Assembly (NCBI GenBank): GCA_028876655.1
Contig: JAGWRA010000100.1
Location: forward strand, 1-48,188
DNA from: Acidobacteriota bacterium
GTDB lineage: Bacteria > Acidobacteriota > Vicinamibacteria > Vicinamibacterales > CAVVIG01
Reading direction: 5' to 3'
DNA length: 48,188 bases
The notes beneath the pieces were generated by a model that made no database searches, had not been told where the DNA came from, and worked only from the letters and a program-made list of their open reading frames with translations. A program made the translations under genes and the position numbers. This document shows positions 41,149 through 48,188 of this stretch, piece by piece; the first letter of the stretch is position 1; the number at the start of each line of letters is the position of its first letter.

Positions 41149-43125
41149 ATGGAACAGACACCCCCGCAGCCCGGTCGCCGGCTGCATCAGTACTGGTCCG
41201 ACCTGCCCCTTCGGCGCAAGGGGCTGGTGGTCGTCGTCATTCCGTTGCTGCCGCTCCTGGTGACGGCGGCCACGCTGTATCACAGCGACGTCCAGCTCGC
41301 GCGGAGCCAGGCGGCGGCCACGCGGGCGATCGAGGTCTCCGATCGGCTGGGCGCGCTGCTCACCGGGCTGGTGGAGGCGGAGGCCGGGGCCCGCGGCTAC
41401 CTGCTGACGGGTCGTGAGGAGAGCCTCGAGCAGTACCGCCGGGCGCAGAGCCGGCTGCCGGGGACGCTGGCCCGTCTCGACGACCTCATTGCCCGGAATC
41501 CGGGGAGTCCCGGCGTCTCCCCGGAGCAGGTGGCCGGCCTCGACGGGTCCGTGCGCGCCTTCGTGGAGGCGCTGGGCGCCCTCGTCCCGCCGGCGCGACC
41601 TGGCGGGCCGGTGGACGCCGCGCGGTCTGTGCCGCGGCTCGACCGGAGCGCAGCGCAGCTGGACGGCTTGCGGCAGGCGATCGCCCGCCTGAGCGCACGG
41701 AGCGCGGACGTGCGCCGGGCGCGCGAGGCGCAGGCGGCGGCGGCGCTGCACCGCACGTTCCTGCTGACGGCCATCGGCCTGGCCTTCGGGTTGTGCGGCG
41801 GCGTGGTCGCGATGCTGCTGTTCATGACGGGCATCGCGAACCGGCTGCGGCGCAAGGCGCGGGCGGCCGAGTGCCTGGCGCGCGGCGAGCCGCTGCCGGT
41901 CCTCGTGCCGGCGCGCGACGAAATCGGGCAGCTCGGGCGGCGGATTCGCGAGGCCGACGCGCTGCTGCAGGCGCGCGATCGGTCGCGCCAGCGCGCCCTC
42001 GAGGACCTGCAGGCGAGCGAGTCGCGGCTGCACGCCATCCTCGATTACAGCCCGACGGTGATCTATCTCAAGGATCTCGACGGGCGGTTCGTCCTGGTGA
42101 ACCGGACGTTCGAGCGGCTGTTCGGGCGGACCCGCGACGAGATCCAGGGGCTGACCGACGCGGATCTGCATCCGCCGGACGCGGCGGCCCGGATCCGGCG
42201 CGACGACCTGGCGGTGCTGGAGGGACACCGGGCGATCGTGCTCGAGGAGCGCGGGTGGATAGGCGGCCGCGAGCGGGTCTACATGTCGATCAAGTTCCCG
42301 ATCGACGACCATGCCGGCGTCGCCCGGGCGGTATGCGGCATCTCGATCGAGATCACGGAGCGGAAGCAGGCCGAGGAGTCGATTCAGCAGCTCAACGCCG
42401 CGCTGCGCCAGCGGATGGCCGAGCTGACGGCGGTCAATCAGGAGCTGGAGGCGTTCTCCTACTCCGTCTCGCACGACCTGCGGGCGCCGCTGCGTCACGT
42501 GGCGGGCTTCGCGGCGCTGCTGGAGCGGACGTCGGCCGACCGGCTCGACGACCAGGGACGGCGGTACCTGAAGACGATCGGCCACGCCGCCGGGCGGATG
42601 GGCGAGCTCATCGACGATCTGCTGGTCTTCTCGCGGATGGGGCGCGTCGAGCTCCGGCGGACGGCGGTGGCGGTGGGCGAGCTGGTCGAGGAGGTCGTGA
42701 CGGAGGTCATCGGCGACGGCACCGGCCGGGCGATTGACTGGGTCATCAAGCCGCTGCCCGTCGTGCAGGCCGACCGGGCGATGCTGCGCCAGGCGCTGCT
42801 GAACCTGGTGTCGAACGCGGTCAAGTACACGGGGACGCGGCCCCGCGCCGTGATCGAACTGGGGGCCTGCGCGGAGGCGCCCGGCATGACGGCGGTGTAC
42901 GTCCGCGACAACGGCGTCGGCTTCGACATGCAGTACGCCGACAAGCTGTTCGGCGTGTTCCAGCGCCTGCATGCGGCCGACCAGTTCGAAGGGACCGGCA
43001 TCGGGCTGGCGAACGTCCGGCGCATCGTGCAGCGGCACGGCGGCCGGACGTGGGCGGACGGCGTGGTCGATGGCGGCGCCACCTTCTGGATGACGCTGCC
43101 GCTGGCCGGGGAGGCGGACGCGTGA
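41149..43125 (+). CDS. CHASE3-HAMP-PAS sensor histidine kinase
   Basis: ATG 41149 gives 658 residues. Transmembrane helix 1 (GLVVVVIPLLPLLVTAATL, about 26-44) and helix 2 (about 204-224) flank a periplasmic CHASE3 domain with GLVEAEAGARGYLLTGREE. A HAMP-like linker and a PAS domain (AILDYSPTVIYLKDLDGRFV, about 296-410) follow. The HisKA box is SYSVSHDLRAPLRHVAGF (His near 441). The ATPase domain has LRQALLNLVSNAVKYTG, DNGVGFDMQYADKLFGVF and GTGIGLANVRRIVQRHGG. This architecture is a membrane sensor kinase like those of phytochrome-type/Rcp systems. The next gene, a CheY-like regulator overlapping by four bases, is its likely partner. Confidence 0.93.
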   Translation: MEQTPPQPGRRLHQYWSDLPLRRKGLVVVVIPLLPLLVTAATLYHSDVQLARSQAAATRAIEVSDRLGALLTGLVEAEAGARGYLLTGREESLEQYRRAQSRLPGTLARLDDLIARNPGSPGVSPEQVAGLDGSVRAFVEALGALVPPARPGGPVDAARSVPRLDRSAAQLDGLRQAIARLSARSADVRRAREAQAAAALHRTFLLTAIGLAFGLCGGVVAMLLFMTGIANRLRRKARAAECLARGEPLPVLVPARDEIGQLGRRIREADALLQARDRSRQRALEDLQASESRLHAILDYSPTVIYLKDLDGRFVLVNRTFERLFGRTRDEIQGLTDADLHPPDAAARIRRDDLAVLEGHRAIVLEERGWIGGRERVYMSIKFPIDDHAGVARAVCGISIEITERKQAEESIQQLNAALRQRMAELTAVNQELEAFSYSVSHDLRAPLRHVAGFAALLERTSADRLDDQGRRYLKTIGHAAGRMGELIDDLLVFSRMGRVELRRTAVAVGELVEEVVTEVIGDGTGRAIDWVIKPLPVVQADRAMLRQALLNLVSNAVKYTGTRPRAVIELGACAEAPGMTAVYVRDNGVGFDMQYADKLFGVFQRLHAADQFEGTGIGLANVRRIVQRHGGRTWADGVVDGGATFWMTLPLAGEADA

Positions 43126-43598
43126 TTACCGAGGTCCGGCGGATCCTGATGGCCGAGGACGATCCGAACGACGCCGAGCTGACGCTGACGGCCCTGGCCG
43201 ATTACCACCTGGCGAACCAGGTCGACGTCGTGCGCGACGGCGAGCAGGCGCTCGCCTACCTGCGCCGCCAGGGCGCCTGGGCGGGCCGGCCGGCCGGCAA
43301 TCCGGCCCTGACGCTGCTCGACCTGAAGATGCCGAAGGTGGACGGGCTCGAGGTGCTCCGGGCGATCAAGAGCGACCCGGCGCTGCGGACGATGCCGGTG
43401 GTCGTCCTGACGTCCTCGCGGGAGGAGCGGGATCTCGTCCGGAGCTACGAGCTCGGCGTCAACGCCTACGTGGTGAAGCCGGTCGACTTCACCGATCTCG
43501 TGGAGGCGGTCCGGCAGATCGGCATCTTCTGGGCGGTGATCAACCAGCCGCCGCCGGCCCGGCGGGCGGCCGGGGGAGACGATGGCGGACGATCCTGA
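43122..43598 (+). CDS. Rcp1-type single-domain response regulator
   Basis: GTG 43122 (GTGA overlap) gives 158 residues. It is a stand-alone receiver domain: acidic pair in MAEDDPNDAEL, phosphoacceptor Asp67 in LLDLKMPKVDG, VVLTSSREERD, and Lys in NAYVVKPVDF. The Asn-Asp-Ala-Glu after the acidic pair and the PALTLLDLKMPK string mark the Rcp1 subgroup that pairs with CHASE3 or phytochrome kinases. No DNA-binding output domain exists, so signalling must go through protein contacts or the hybrid kinase downstream. A 17-base overlap with the next gene is seen. Confidence 0.93.
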   Translation: MITEVRRILMAEDDPNDAELTLTALADYHLANQVDVVRDGEQALAYLRRQGAWAGRPAGNPALTLLDLKMPKVDGLEVLRAIKSDPALRTMPVVVLTSSREERDLVRSYELGVNAYVVKPVDFTDLVEAVRQIGIFWAVINQPPPARRAAGGDDGGRS

Positions 43599-45252
43599 TC
43601 GGAGCGGCCTCGATCCGGGGGGACGCCCGTTGCGCGTCCTCCATCTCGAGGACAGCACGAACGACGCCGAGCTGGTGGCAGCGGCGCTGGCGTCCGACGG
43701 GCTGATCTGCGACCTGCGACGGGTCGAGACGCGCGAGGCGTTCGTGGCGGCCCTCGCGGATCCGTTCGACCTGATCCTGGCCGACTTCGCCCTGCCGTCG
43801 TTCGACGGCGCCCGCGCGCAGGCGCTCGCCCGCGATCGACAGCCGGCAACGCCGTTCATCTTCGTGTCGGGGACGCTCGGCGAGGACGTGGCCACCGAGC
43901 GGTTGAAGAGCGGCGCCACCGACTACGTGTTGAAGCATCACCTGGCGCGCCTCCCGCGCGTGGTGCGGCGGGCGTTGCTGGAGGCGGCCGAGCGCGCGGC
44001 GCGCGAGCGGGCCCAGGAGGAGATCCGGCAGCTGAACGCCGACCTCGAGCGGCGGGTCACCGAGCGGACGCTGGAGCTGGCGGCCGCCAACCGCGCCCTG
44101 CGGCTGGCGAAGGAGGAGGCCGAGTCGGCCAACCACGCGAAGAGCGACTTCCTCTCGCGCATGAGCCACGACCTGCGGACGCCGCTCAACGCGATCCTCG
44201 GCTTCGCGCAGCTGCTCGAGCTCGAGCAGCAGGACGAGGCCAGCCGCGATCACGTCGCGCAGATCCTGCAGGCCGGCCGGCACCTGCTCGGGCTGATCAA
44301 CGAGGTGCTCGACATCGCGCGGATCGAGGCCGGCCAGCTGCCGCTCTCGCCCGAGCCGGTCGACGTCGCCGAGGTCGCCGGACACGTGCTCGCGCTCATC
44401 CGGCCGATTGCCGACGAGCAGCAGGTGGCGCTGGTCGATCGGGTGGCGGCCGACGGCACGCACGTCATGGCCGATCGCCAGCGGCTGCGGCAGGTGCTGC
44501 TGAACCTGCTGTCCAACGCGGTGAAGTACAACCGGAGCGGCGGCACGGTCACAGTCTCCGCCGAGCGTTCGGCGGCCGGCCGCGTCCGGCTGCTGGTGGC
44601 CGACACGGGGCGCGGGCTGCCGCCCGAGTACGCCGCGCTGCTGTTCCGGCCCTTCGAACGGCTCGGGGCCGAGCAGACGGACATCGAGGGAACGGGGCTG
44701 GGGCTGGCGCTGTCGAAGGGGTTGACTGAACTGATGGGCGGCACGATTGGCGCGACGAGCACGCCTGGCGTGGGGAGCACGTTCTGGATCGAGCTGGCCT
44801 GCGTCGACGCCCCGGCCGCCGGCGCGCGGGACGCGGCCGCGGTTGCGCCACGGCCGGCGCGCGCGACCACGTCCGGCACGGTGCTCTACATCGAGGACAA
44901 CAGTTCGAACGTCCGGCTGTTCGAGCGGATCGTGCGCCATCGACCGGCGGTGCAGCTGCTGACGGCGGCCCAGGGGGCGCGGGGCCTCGAACTGGCGATC
45001 GGTCACCAGCCGGACCTGATCTTCCTCGACCTGCACCTGCCGGACATGAACGGGGAGGACGTGCTGCACCGGCTGTGGGCCGAGGATCGGACCCGCCGGA
45101 TCCCGGTGATCGTGTTGTCGGCCGACGCCCTGCCGGCGCAGAGCCGACGCCTGCTGGCCGCGGGGGCGACCGGCTATCTGACGAAGCCCTTCGAGATCGC
45201 GCGTGTGCTCGAACTGCTCGACGAGGTGCTCAGTGCCCGAACGTCCGACTAA
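43582..45252 (+). CDS. Hybrid histidine kinase (REC-HisKA-ATPase-REC)
   Basis: ATG 43582 gives 556 residues. Receiver 1 (about 15-135) has LHLEDSTNDAEL, Asp68 in ILADFALPSFDG and a Lys in ATDYVLKHH. A coiled coil (about 145-185) leads to the HisKA box FLSRMSHDLRTPLNAILG (His196). The ATPase has LRQVLLNLLSNAVKYN, DTGRGLPPEY and GTGLGLALSKGL. Receiver 2 (about 435-550) has LYIEDNSSNVRL, Asp483 in IFLDLHLPDMNG and TGYLTKPFE. No transmembrane segment is present, so it is cytoplasmic. It probably takes a signal from the upstream kinase/regulator pair through receiver 1. It overlaps the next gene by 20 bases. Confidence 0.93.
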   Translation: MADDPDRSGLDPGGRPLRVLHLEDSTNDAELVAAALASDGLICDLRRVETREAFVAALADPFDLILADFALPSFDGARAQALARDRQPATPFIFVSGTLGEDVATERLKSGATDYVLKHHLARLPRVVRRALLEAAERAARERAQEEIRQLNADLERRVTERTLELAAANRALRLAKEEAESANHAKSDFLSRMSHDLRTPLNAILGFAQLLELEQQDEASRDHVAQILQAGRHLLGLINEVLDIARIEAGQLPLSPEPVDVAEVAGHVLALIRPIADEQQVALVDRVAADGTHVMADRQRLRQVLLNLLSNAVKYNRSGGTVTVSAERSAAGRVRLLVADTGRGLPPEYAALLFRPFERLGAEQTDIEGTGLGLALSKGLTELMGGTIGATSTPGVGSTFWIELACVDAPAAGARDAAAVAPRPARATTSGTVLYIEDNSSNVRLFERIVRHRPAVQLLTAAQGARGLELAIGHQPDLIFLDLHLPDMNGEDVLHRLWAEDRTRRIPVIVLSADALPAQSRRLLAAGATGYLTKPFEIARVLELLDEVLSARTSD

Positions 45253-45832
45253 CCAGCCGCCCGCCCTCGCGTGGCCCGACGAGGATCCCGGCGGCGCGCT
45301 CGTGCAGGCGATCCCCGGCATTGCGCTGCTCGTCGATGCCACCGGCGGGATCCGGTACGCGAACGAAGCGGTCCGGACGATTCTGGGTCTGGAGCCGGCC
45401 GGCATCGTCGGGCGCCGGCTGGAGGACCTCGCGCATCCGGACGACGCGCCGCGCGTCGCGCAACTGCTTGGCGCCCCGCGGGGGCCCGGGGAGATCGTGC
45501 CGCTGGCCTGCCGGCTGCAGCACGCCGACAGCACCTGGCGGGCCTTCAATCTGCTGGCGTCGACCGGCCGGAACGACCTGATCGCGGTCCTGGCGATCAG
45601 CCGGCTCCAGGGACTCGACGCGGCCTCGCTCGCCGGCAGCCCGTCGCGGATTGCGCACGACCTGAACAACCATCTGTCGACGATCCTCGGCTTCACCGAG
45701 CTGCTGCTCGCCGATCTGCCCGCGCAGGATCCGTTCCGCGAGGATCTCGAGGAGATCCACCGGGCCGGCAAGAACGCGCTGGCTATCACGGCCCGGCTCT
45801 CGGAGATGTTCAATCCGCGCGGCGAGTCGTGA
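45233..45832 (+). CDS. PAS-HisKA protein lacking an ATPase domain
   Basis: GTG 45233, within the end of the hybrid kinase gene, gives 199 residues. A PAS domain (ALVQAIPGIALLVDATGG, about 15-130, with EDLAHPDDAPRV) is followed by a dimerisation/phosphoacceptor helix pair with RIAHDLNNHLSTILGFTELL (His142). The protein stops right after the second helix (MFNPRGES), where HATPase_c would begin. No frameshifted ATPase remnant follows, since the next gene starts immediately. It may be a phosphotransfer or dimerisation partner of the neighbouring kinases, or a decayed kinase. Confidence 0.83.
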   Translation: MPERPTNQPPALAWPDEDPGGALVQAIPGIALLVDATGGIRYANEAVRTILGLEPAGIVGRRLEDLAHPDDAPRVAQLLGAPRGPGEIVPLACRLQHADSTWRAFNLLASTGRNDLIAVLAISRLQGLDAASLAGSPSRIAHDLNNHLSTILGFTELLLADLPAQDPFREDLEEIHRAGKNALAITARLSEMFNPRGES

Positions 45833-46983
45833 TCCGGCGCTGGGTGCTCGTGGGCGGCGGCCACGCGCACCTGCACGTGCTGCGCGCCTGGGCGCGGCGG
45901 CCGCTCGAGGGCGTGGAGCTGGTGCTGGTCTCGCCGTACCCGCACCATCACTATTCGGGCATGGTGCCCGGGTACCTGCGCGGCACCTACGCCGAATCGG
46001 ATCTGACGGTCGACCTGCCCGCGCTCGCACGCGCGGCCGGCGCCCGCTTCGTGCCGGCGTGGGTCGAGCGGGTCGACGGCGCCGGACGGATGATCGACAC
46101 GGGCGGCGAGCGGCTGGCGTTCGACGTCGCCTCGCTCGACGTGGGGTCCGAGGCGGCGGGACTGTCGTTGCCCGGGGTGGCCGCGCATGCGCTGACCGTG
46201 CGGCCCATGAGCCGTGCGGTCGCCCTGCGGGCGGCGCTCGACGACCGCATCGCCCGGTCGCCGGCCCCGCTGACGATGGCGGTCGTCGGTGGCGGCGCGG
46301 CCGGCGTCGAGGTGGCTCTCGCGCTCGAGCGGCGGGCCTCGGACGGCGCGGCCGGCTGCCGCGTGCGGCTGCTCGAGGGAGGCCCGGTGATCCTCCCGGA
46401 GTTCGGCGACCGGGTACGCCGGCTGGCGCGGCGCGCCCTGGCCCGCCGGGGGATCGAGGTGCGCACCGGCGCCCGGGTCGAGGCGGTCGATGCCGAGGGG
46501 GTCATGGTCGGCGGCGTGCGGCTGCCGGCGGCCCTGGTTGTCTGGCTCGCCGGCGCGGCGGCACCGCCCCTGCTCGGCCGTTCGACCCTGCCGCGCGATC
46601 CGGGCGGCTTCCTGCAGGTGGATGCCACGCTGCGGGCCGTCGACGGGACGCCGGTGTGGGGAGCCGGCGACTGCATCGGGATTGCCGGCGCGGGGAATCT
46701 GCCGAAGGCGGGCGTCTATGCCGTACGCGAGGCGCCGGTCCTGCACGGCAACGTGCGCCGGGCGCTCGGGGATCCGGCCGGCGCCCCGGTGACGTATCGG
46801 CCGCAGCGGTCGTTCCTGGCGCTGCTGAACACGGCCGACGGCCGGGCGATCCTGCGGTGGCGCGGCGTGGCGCTGCACGCGCGCGCGGCCTGGCGGCTGA
46901 AGGATCGGATCGATCGCACGTTCGTCCGGCAGTACCAGGAACCGGACGGCGGGATGACAGCCTCGACCCACAGGGTACGGTGA
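45829..46983 (+). CDS. FAD-dependent oxidoreductase related to the SelD N-terminal domain
   Basis: GTG 45829 (GTGA overlap) gives 384 residues. The start, WVLVGGGHAHLHVLRAWARR, and the string HHYSGMVPGYLRGTYAESDL are hallmarks of the pyridine nucleotide-disulphide oxidoreductase subgroup found fused to selenide-water dikinase (TIGR03169 type). The second nucleotide-binding motif is MAVVGGGAAGVEVALALERR, and VWGAGDCIGIAG closes the FAD site. Here it is free-standing, with no SelD domain attached. Its substrate is unknown; NADH:quinone reductase-like activity is possible. Coupling to a signalling operon is unusual. Confidence 0.87.
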   Translation: MIRRWVLVGGGHAHLHVLRAWARRPLEGVELVLVSPYPHHHYSGMVPGYLRGTYAESDLTVDLPALARAAGARFVPAWVERVDGAGRMIDTGGERLAFDVASLDVGSEAAGLSLPGVAAHALTVRPMSRAVALRAALDDRIARSPAPLTMAVVGGGAAGVEVALALERRASDGAAGCRVRLLEGGPVILPEFGDRVRRLARRALARRGIEVRTGARVEAVDAEGVMVGGVRLPAALVVWLAGAAAPPLLGRSTLPRDPGGFLQVDATLRAVDGTPVWGAGDCIGIAGAGNLPKAGVYAVREAPVLHGNVRRALGDPAGAPVTYRPQRSFLALLNTADGRAILRWRGVALHARAAWRLKDRIDRTFVRQYQEPDGGMTASTHRVR

Positions 46984-46985
46984 CC

Positions 46986-47555
46986 ATGGCTTCCATGCCT
47001 CCGGCCGCGAGCGGCCAGCCACGATCGGATCGAACGGCGTCCATCGACGGAGACGTGCAGCGACTGAAGATTGACGGCCGCGGCTATGTCCTCATCCCCG
47101 AGCAGCGCTACGAGGCGCTGCGCCGGCTGGCGCAGCTGCGCGGCGAGCACACGACGGCGGGCGCCGCCGCCGACCTGACCGCGCTGCTGCAGGGGGCGGG
47201 TTTCGAGCGCGAGCAGGCCGTGCGCGTGGTGAGTGCGGCGAGCTTCGGCCTCCGCCTGCAGCGGCTGCGCCACGCGCGCGATCTCGATCAGGTCGAGCTG
47301 GCCCGGCTGGCGGGCGTGAGCCAGACGATGGTCAGCAATCTCGAGAACGACAAGGTGGAGCGGCCGTCGGCCCGCGCCATCCATGCGCTGCTCGACGCGC
47401 TCGGGATCCCGGCTGCCGCGGCCTATCCGCTGATGGGGGCGACGCCCGGGAGCCCCGCGCTGGCGGAAGCCGACGCGCCGGCGGAGACGGCGGCGGCCCA
47501 GGCCGCCGACCACGAGCCCCATCGTCCGCCCGATCCCGCCAAGCCGTCGAATTGA
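46986..47555 (+). CDS. XRE-family helix-turn-helix regulator
   Basis: ATG 46986, two bases after the oxidoreductase stop, gives 189 residues. The HTH_3 domain (about 93-145) is LQRLRHARDLDQVELARLAG, then VSQTMVSNLENDKVERPS. Residues of about 25-50 (LKIDGRGYVLIPEQRYEALR) resemble the N-terminal strand-helix of small antitoxin-type DNA-binding proteins. The tail is Ala/Pro/Glu-rich and probably disordered. No toxin gene follows, so a plain transcriptional regulator is the safer reading. The target is not known. Confidence 0.85.
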   Translation: MASMPPAASGQPRSDRTASIDGDVQRLKIDGRGYVLIPEQRYEALRRLAQLRGEHTTAGAAADLTALLQGAGFEREQAVRVVSAASFGLRLQRLRHARDLDQVELARLAGVSQTMVSNLENDKVERPSARAIHALLDALGIPAAAAYPLMGATPGSPALAEADAPAETAAAQAADHEPHRPPDPAKPSN

Positions 47556-47571
47556 CCGGCGCCCGCGCCGG
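47556..47571 (+). terminator. Weak hairpin after the XRE gene
   Basis: CCGGCG (47556-47561) pairs with CGCCGG (47566-47571) across CCCG, directly after the stop. No T-run follows, so termination is uncertain. Confidence 0.25.
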
Positions 47572-47654
47572 GCCGTCGCGGGGTCGACAACGCCCGCCGG
47601 ATCCGCCATGCTGATCGGGCGGTCCGCGATCCGGCCGCCAGCTCAGCCGCTCTC

Positions 47655-48188
47655 ATGGAATCACCGCTCCGCAGCACGCCGCGCCGGTGCGGCGCCGGCT
47701 ACGCGCCTATCCGCGACTACGCCATCATCGGTGACGGCCGGACGGCCGCGCTCGTCGCGCGCGACGGATCGATCGACTGGCTCTGCCTGCCCGATCTGGA
47801 CTCGCCGAGCGCGTTCGGCGCGCTGCTCGACGCCGCGCGGGGCGGCCACTTCGCGCTCGCGCCCGAGGGGCCGTACGAGGTGGAGCGCCGCTATCTGCCC
47901 GGCACGAACGTCCTCGAGACGACCTTCCACACCGGCGACGGCACGGTGCGTGTGACCGACGCCCTCACGATTCCCGACGATGAGCTGTGTCCGTTCCGCG
48001 AGCTGGTGCGGCGCGTCGAAGGGGTCTCGGGACGGGTCACGCTGCGCTGGGAGGTGACGCCGCGCTTCGCCTACGGCGCCGCGGCGCCGCGCCTGCGCCG
48101 CTGGGGGGACGCCGTGGTGGCCGCGGCCGGGTCCGACGCCGTGGCGGTGCGCGGCTGGGAGACGGGCGAGGCGGCGCTCGGGCCGGAC
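47655..48188 (+). CDS. GH15/trehalase-like enzyme, 3'-truncated by window edge
   Basis: ATG 47655 starts an open frame that runs off the window (178 residues visible). [20 protein letters not shown] and [20 protein letters not shown] form the trehalase-like N-terminal domain of bacterial GH15 proteins (glucoamylase, glucodextranase and trehalase relatives). [14 protein letters not shown] and [20 protein letters not shown] continue the beta-sandwich. The catalytic (alpha/alpha)6 barrel lies beyond the window. It probably hydrolyses trehalose or an alpha-glucan. The small frame starting at 47608 in this region is a shadow of this gene. Confidence 0.88.
   Translation, partial: MESPLRSTPRRCGAGYAPIRDYAIIGDGRTAALVARDGSIDWLCLPDLDSPSAFGALLDAARGGHFALAPEGPYEVERRYLPGTNVLETTFHTGDGTVRVTDALTIPDDELCPFRELVRRVEGVSGRVTLRWEVTPRFAYGAAAPRLRRWGDAVVAAAGSDAVAVRGWETGEAALGPD

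Noticed and set aside
43540-47022. 1160-codon minus-strand ORF across the kinase genes
   Set aside because: Overlaps several well-supported plus-strand domains, and its own translation has no recognisable motif.
46986-47555. XRE gene as half of a toxin-antitoxin pair
   Set aside because: No small toxin gene lies on either side. The next gene is a GH15-like enzyme.
47608-47955. 115-codon plus-strand ORF at the right edge
   Set aside because: It lies in a different frame from the trehalase-like protein starting at 47655, whose motifs are clear.

Overview
The window is about 48 kb of very GC-rich bacterial DNA with dense coding and ATGA/GTGA start-stop overlaps between most neighbouring genes. 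The organism is most likely a Gram-negative soil-type bacterium. Signal peptides ending in LRAQ, a Wzc-type chain-length kinase and many Igx-like secreted proteins suggest Acidobacteriota, perhaps Vicinamibacteria. That placement is a guess from style, not from a marker gene.

Region 1 (1-17738, + strand) is a polysaccharide locus. It encodes six GT4-type glycosyltransferase proteins, one of them a 1250-residue polypeptide with three GT modules. It also encodes four small-molecule or sugar methyltransferases, a radical SAM/SPASM enzyme, a NodU-type carbamoyltransferase, a polytopic polymerase-like membrane protein and an initiating polyprenyl-phosphate sugar transferase. Genes 2-16946 read as one translationally coupled operon. 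The product is probably an exopolysaccharide or O-antigen-like glycan decorated with methyl and carbamoyl groups.

Region 2 (17734-23595, + strand) starts at a TATAAT box and holds a compact lasso-peptide (RiPP) locus. In order it encodes a geranylgeranyl-reductase-family flavoprotein, a PqqD-like leader-binding protein (B1), an asparagine-synthetase-like lasso cyclase that lacks the glutaminase Cys, a 56-residue precursor, a PRMT-like methyltransferase with a PqqD-like tail, and an HPr-kinase-like protein. The precursor carries a YxxPxLxxxGxxxxxT leader motif and a predicted 17-residue core, TGGTTKNEPHGFKMPCL, with Glu at position 8. No B2 transglutaminase-type leader peptidase and no exporter are present in the window. 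This is the most novel system here. The locus ends at a 16-bp perfect hairpin.

Region 3 (23633-32763, - strand) holds two tandem paralogous secreted proteins, each with an NHL propeller, Ig-like modules and a shared C-terminal domain. The larger one has two extra Ig modules and a Ser/Asn/Gly stalk encoded by an 18-bp minisatellite. Both share an upstream GTCCTAYAAA box.

Region 4 (33039-38492) returns to polysaccharide and RiPP-associated functions. It holds a nucleotidyltransferase, then on the - strand an O-antigen-ligase-like protein with no ordinary start codon, a Wzc-type tyrosine autokinase and a small secreted regulatory-domain protein behind a strong inverted repeat.

Region 5 (38908-48188) is more ordinary. 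It encodes a dienelactone hydrolase, a DUF3810-type HExxH membrane protein, a TatA-like protein, a four-gene two-component signalling cluster, a SelD-N-terminal-like flavoprotein, an XRE regulator and the start of a GH15/trehalase-like enzyme. No tRNA, rRNA, insertion sequence or CRISPR array was recognised.
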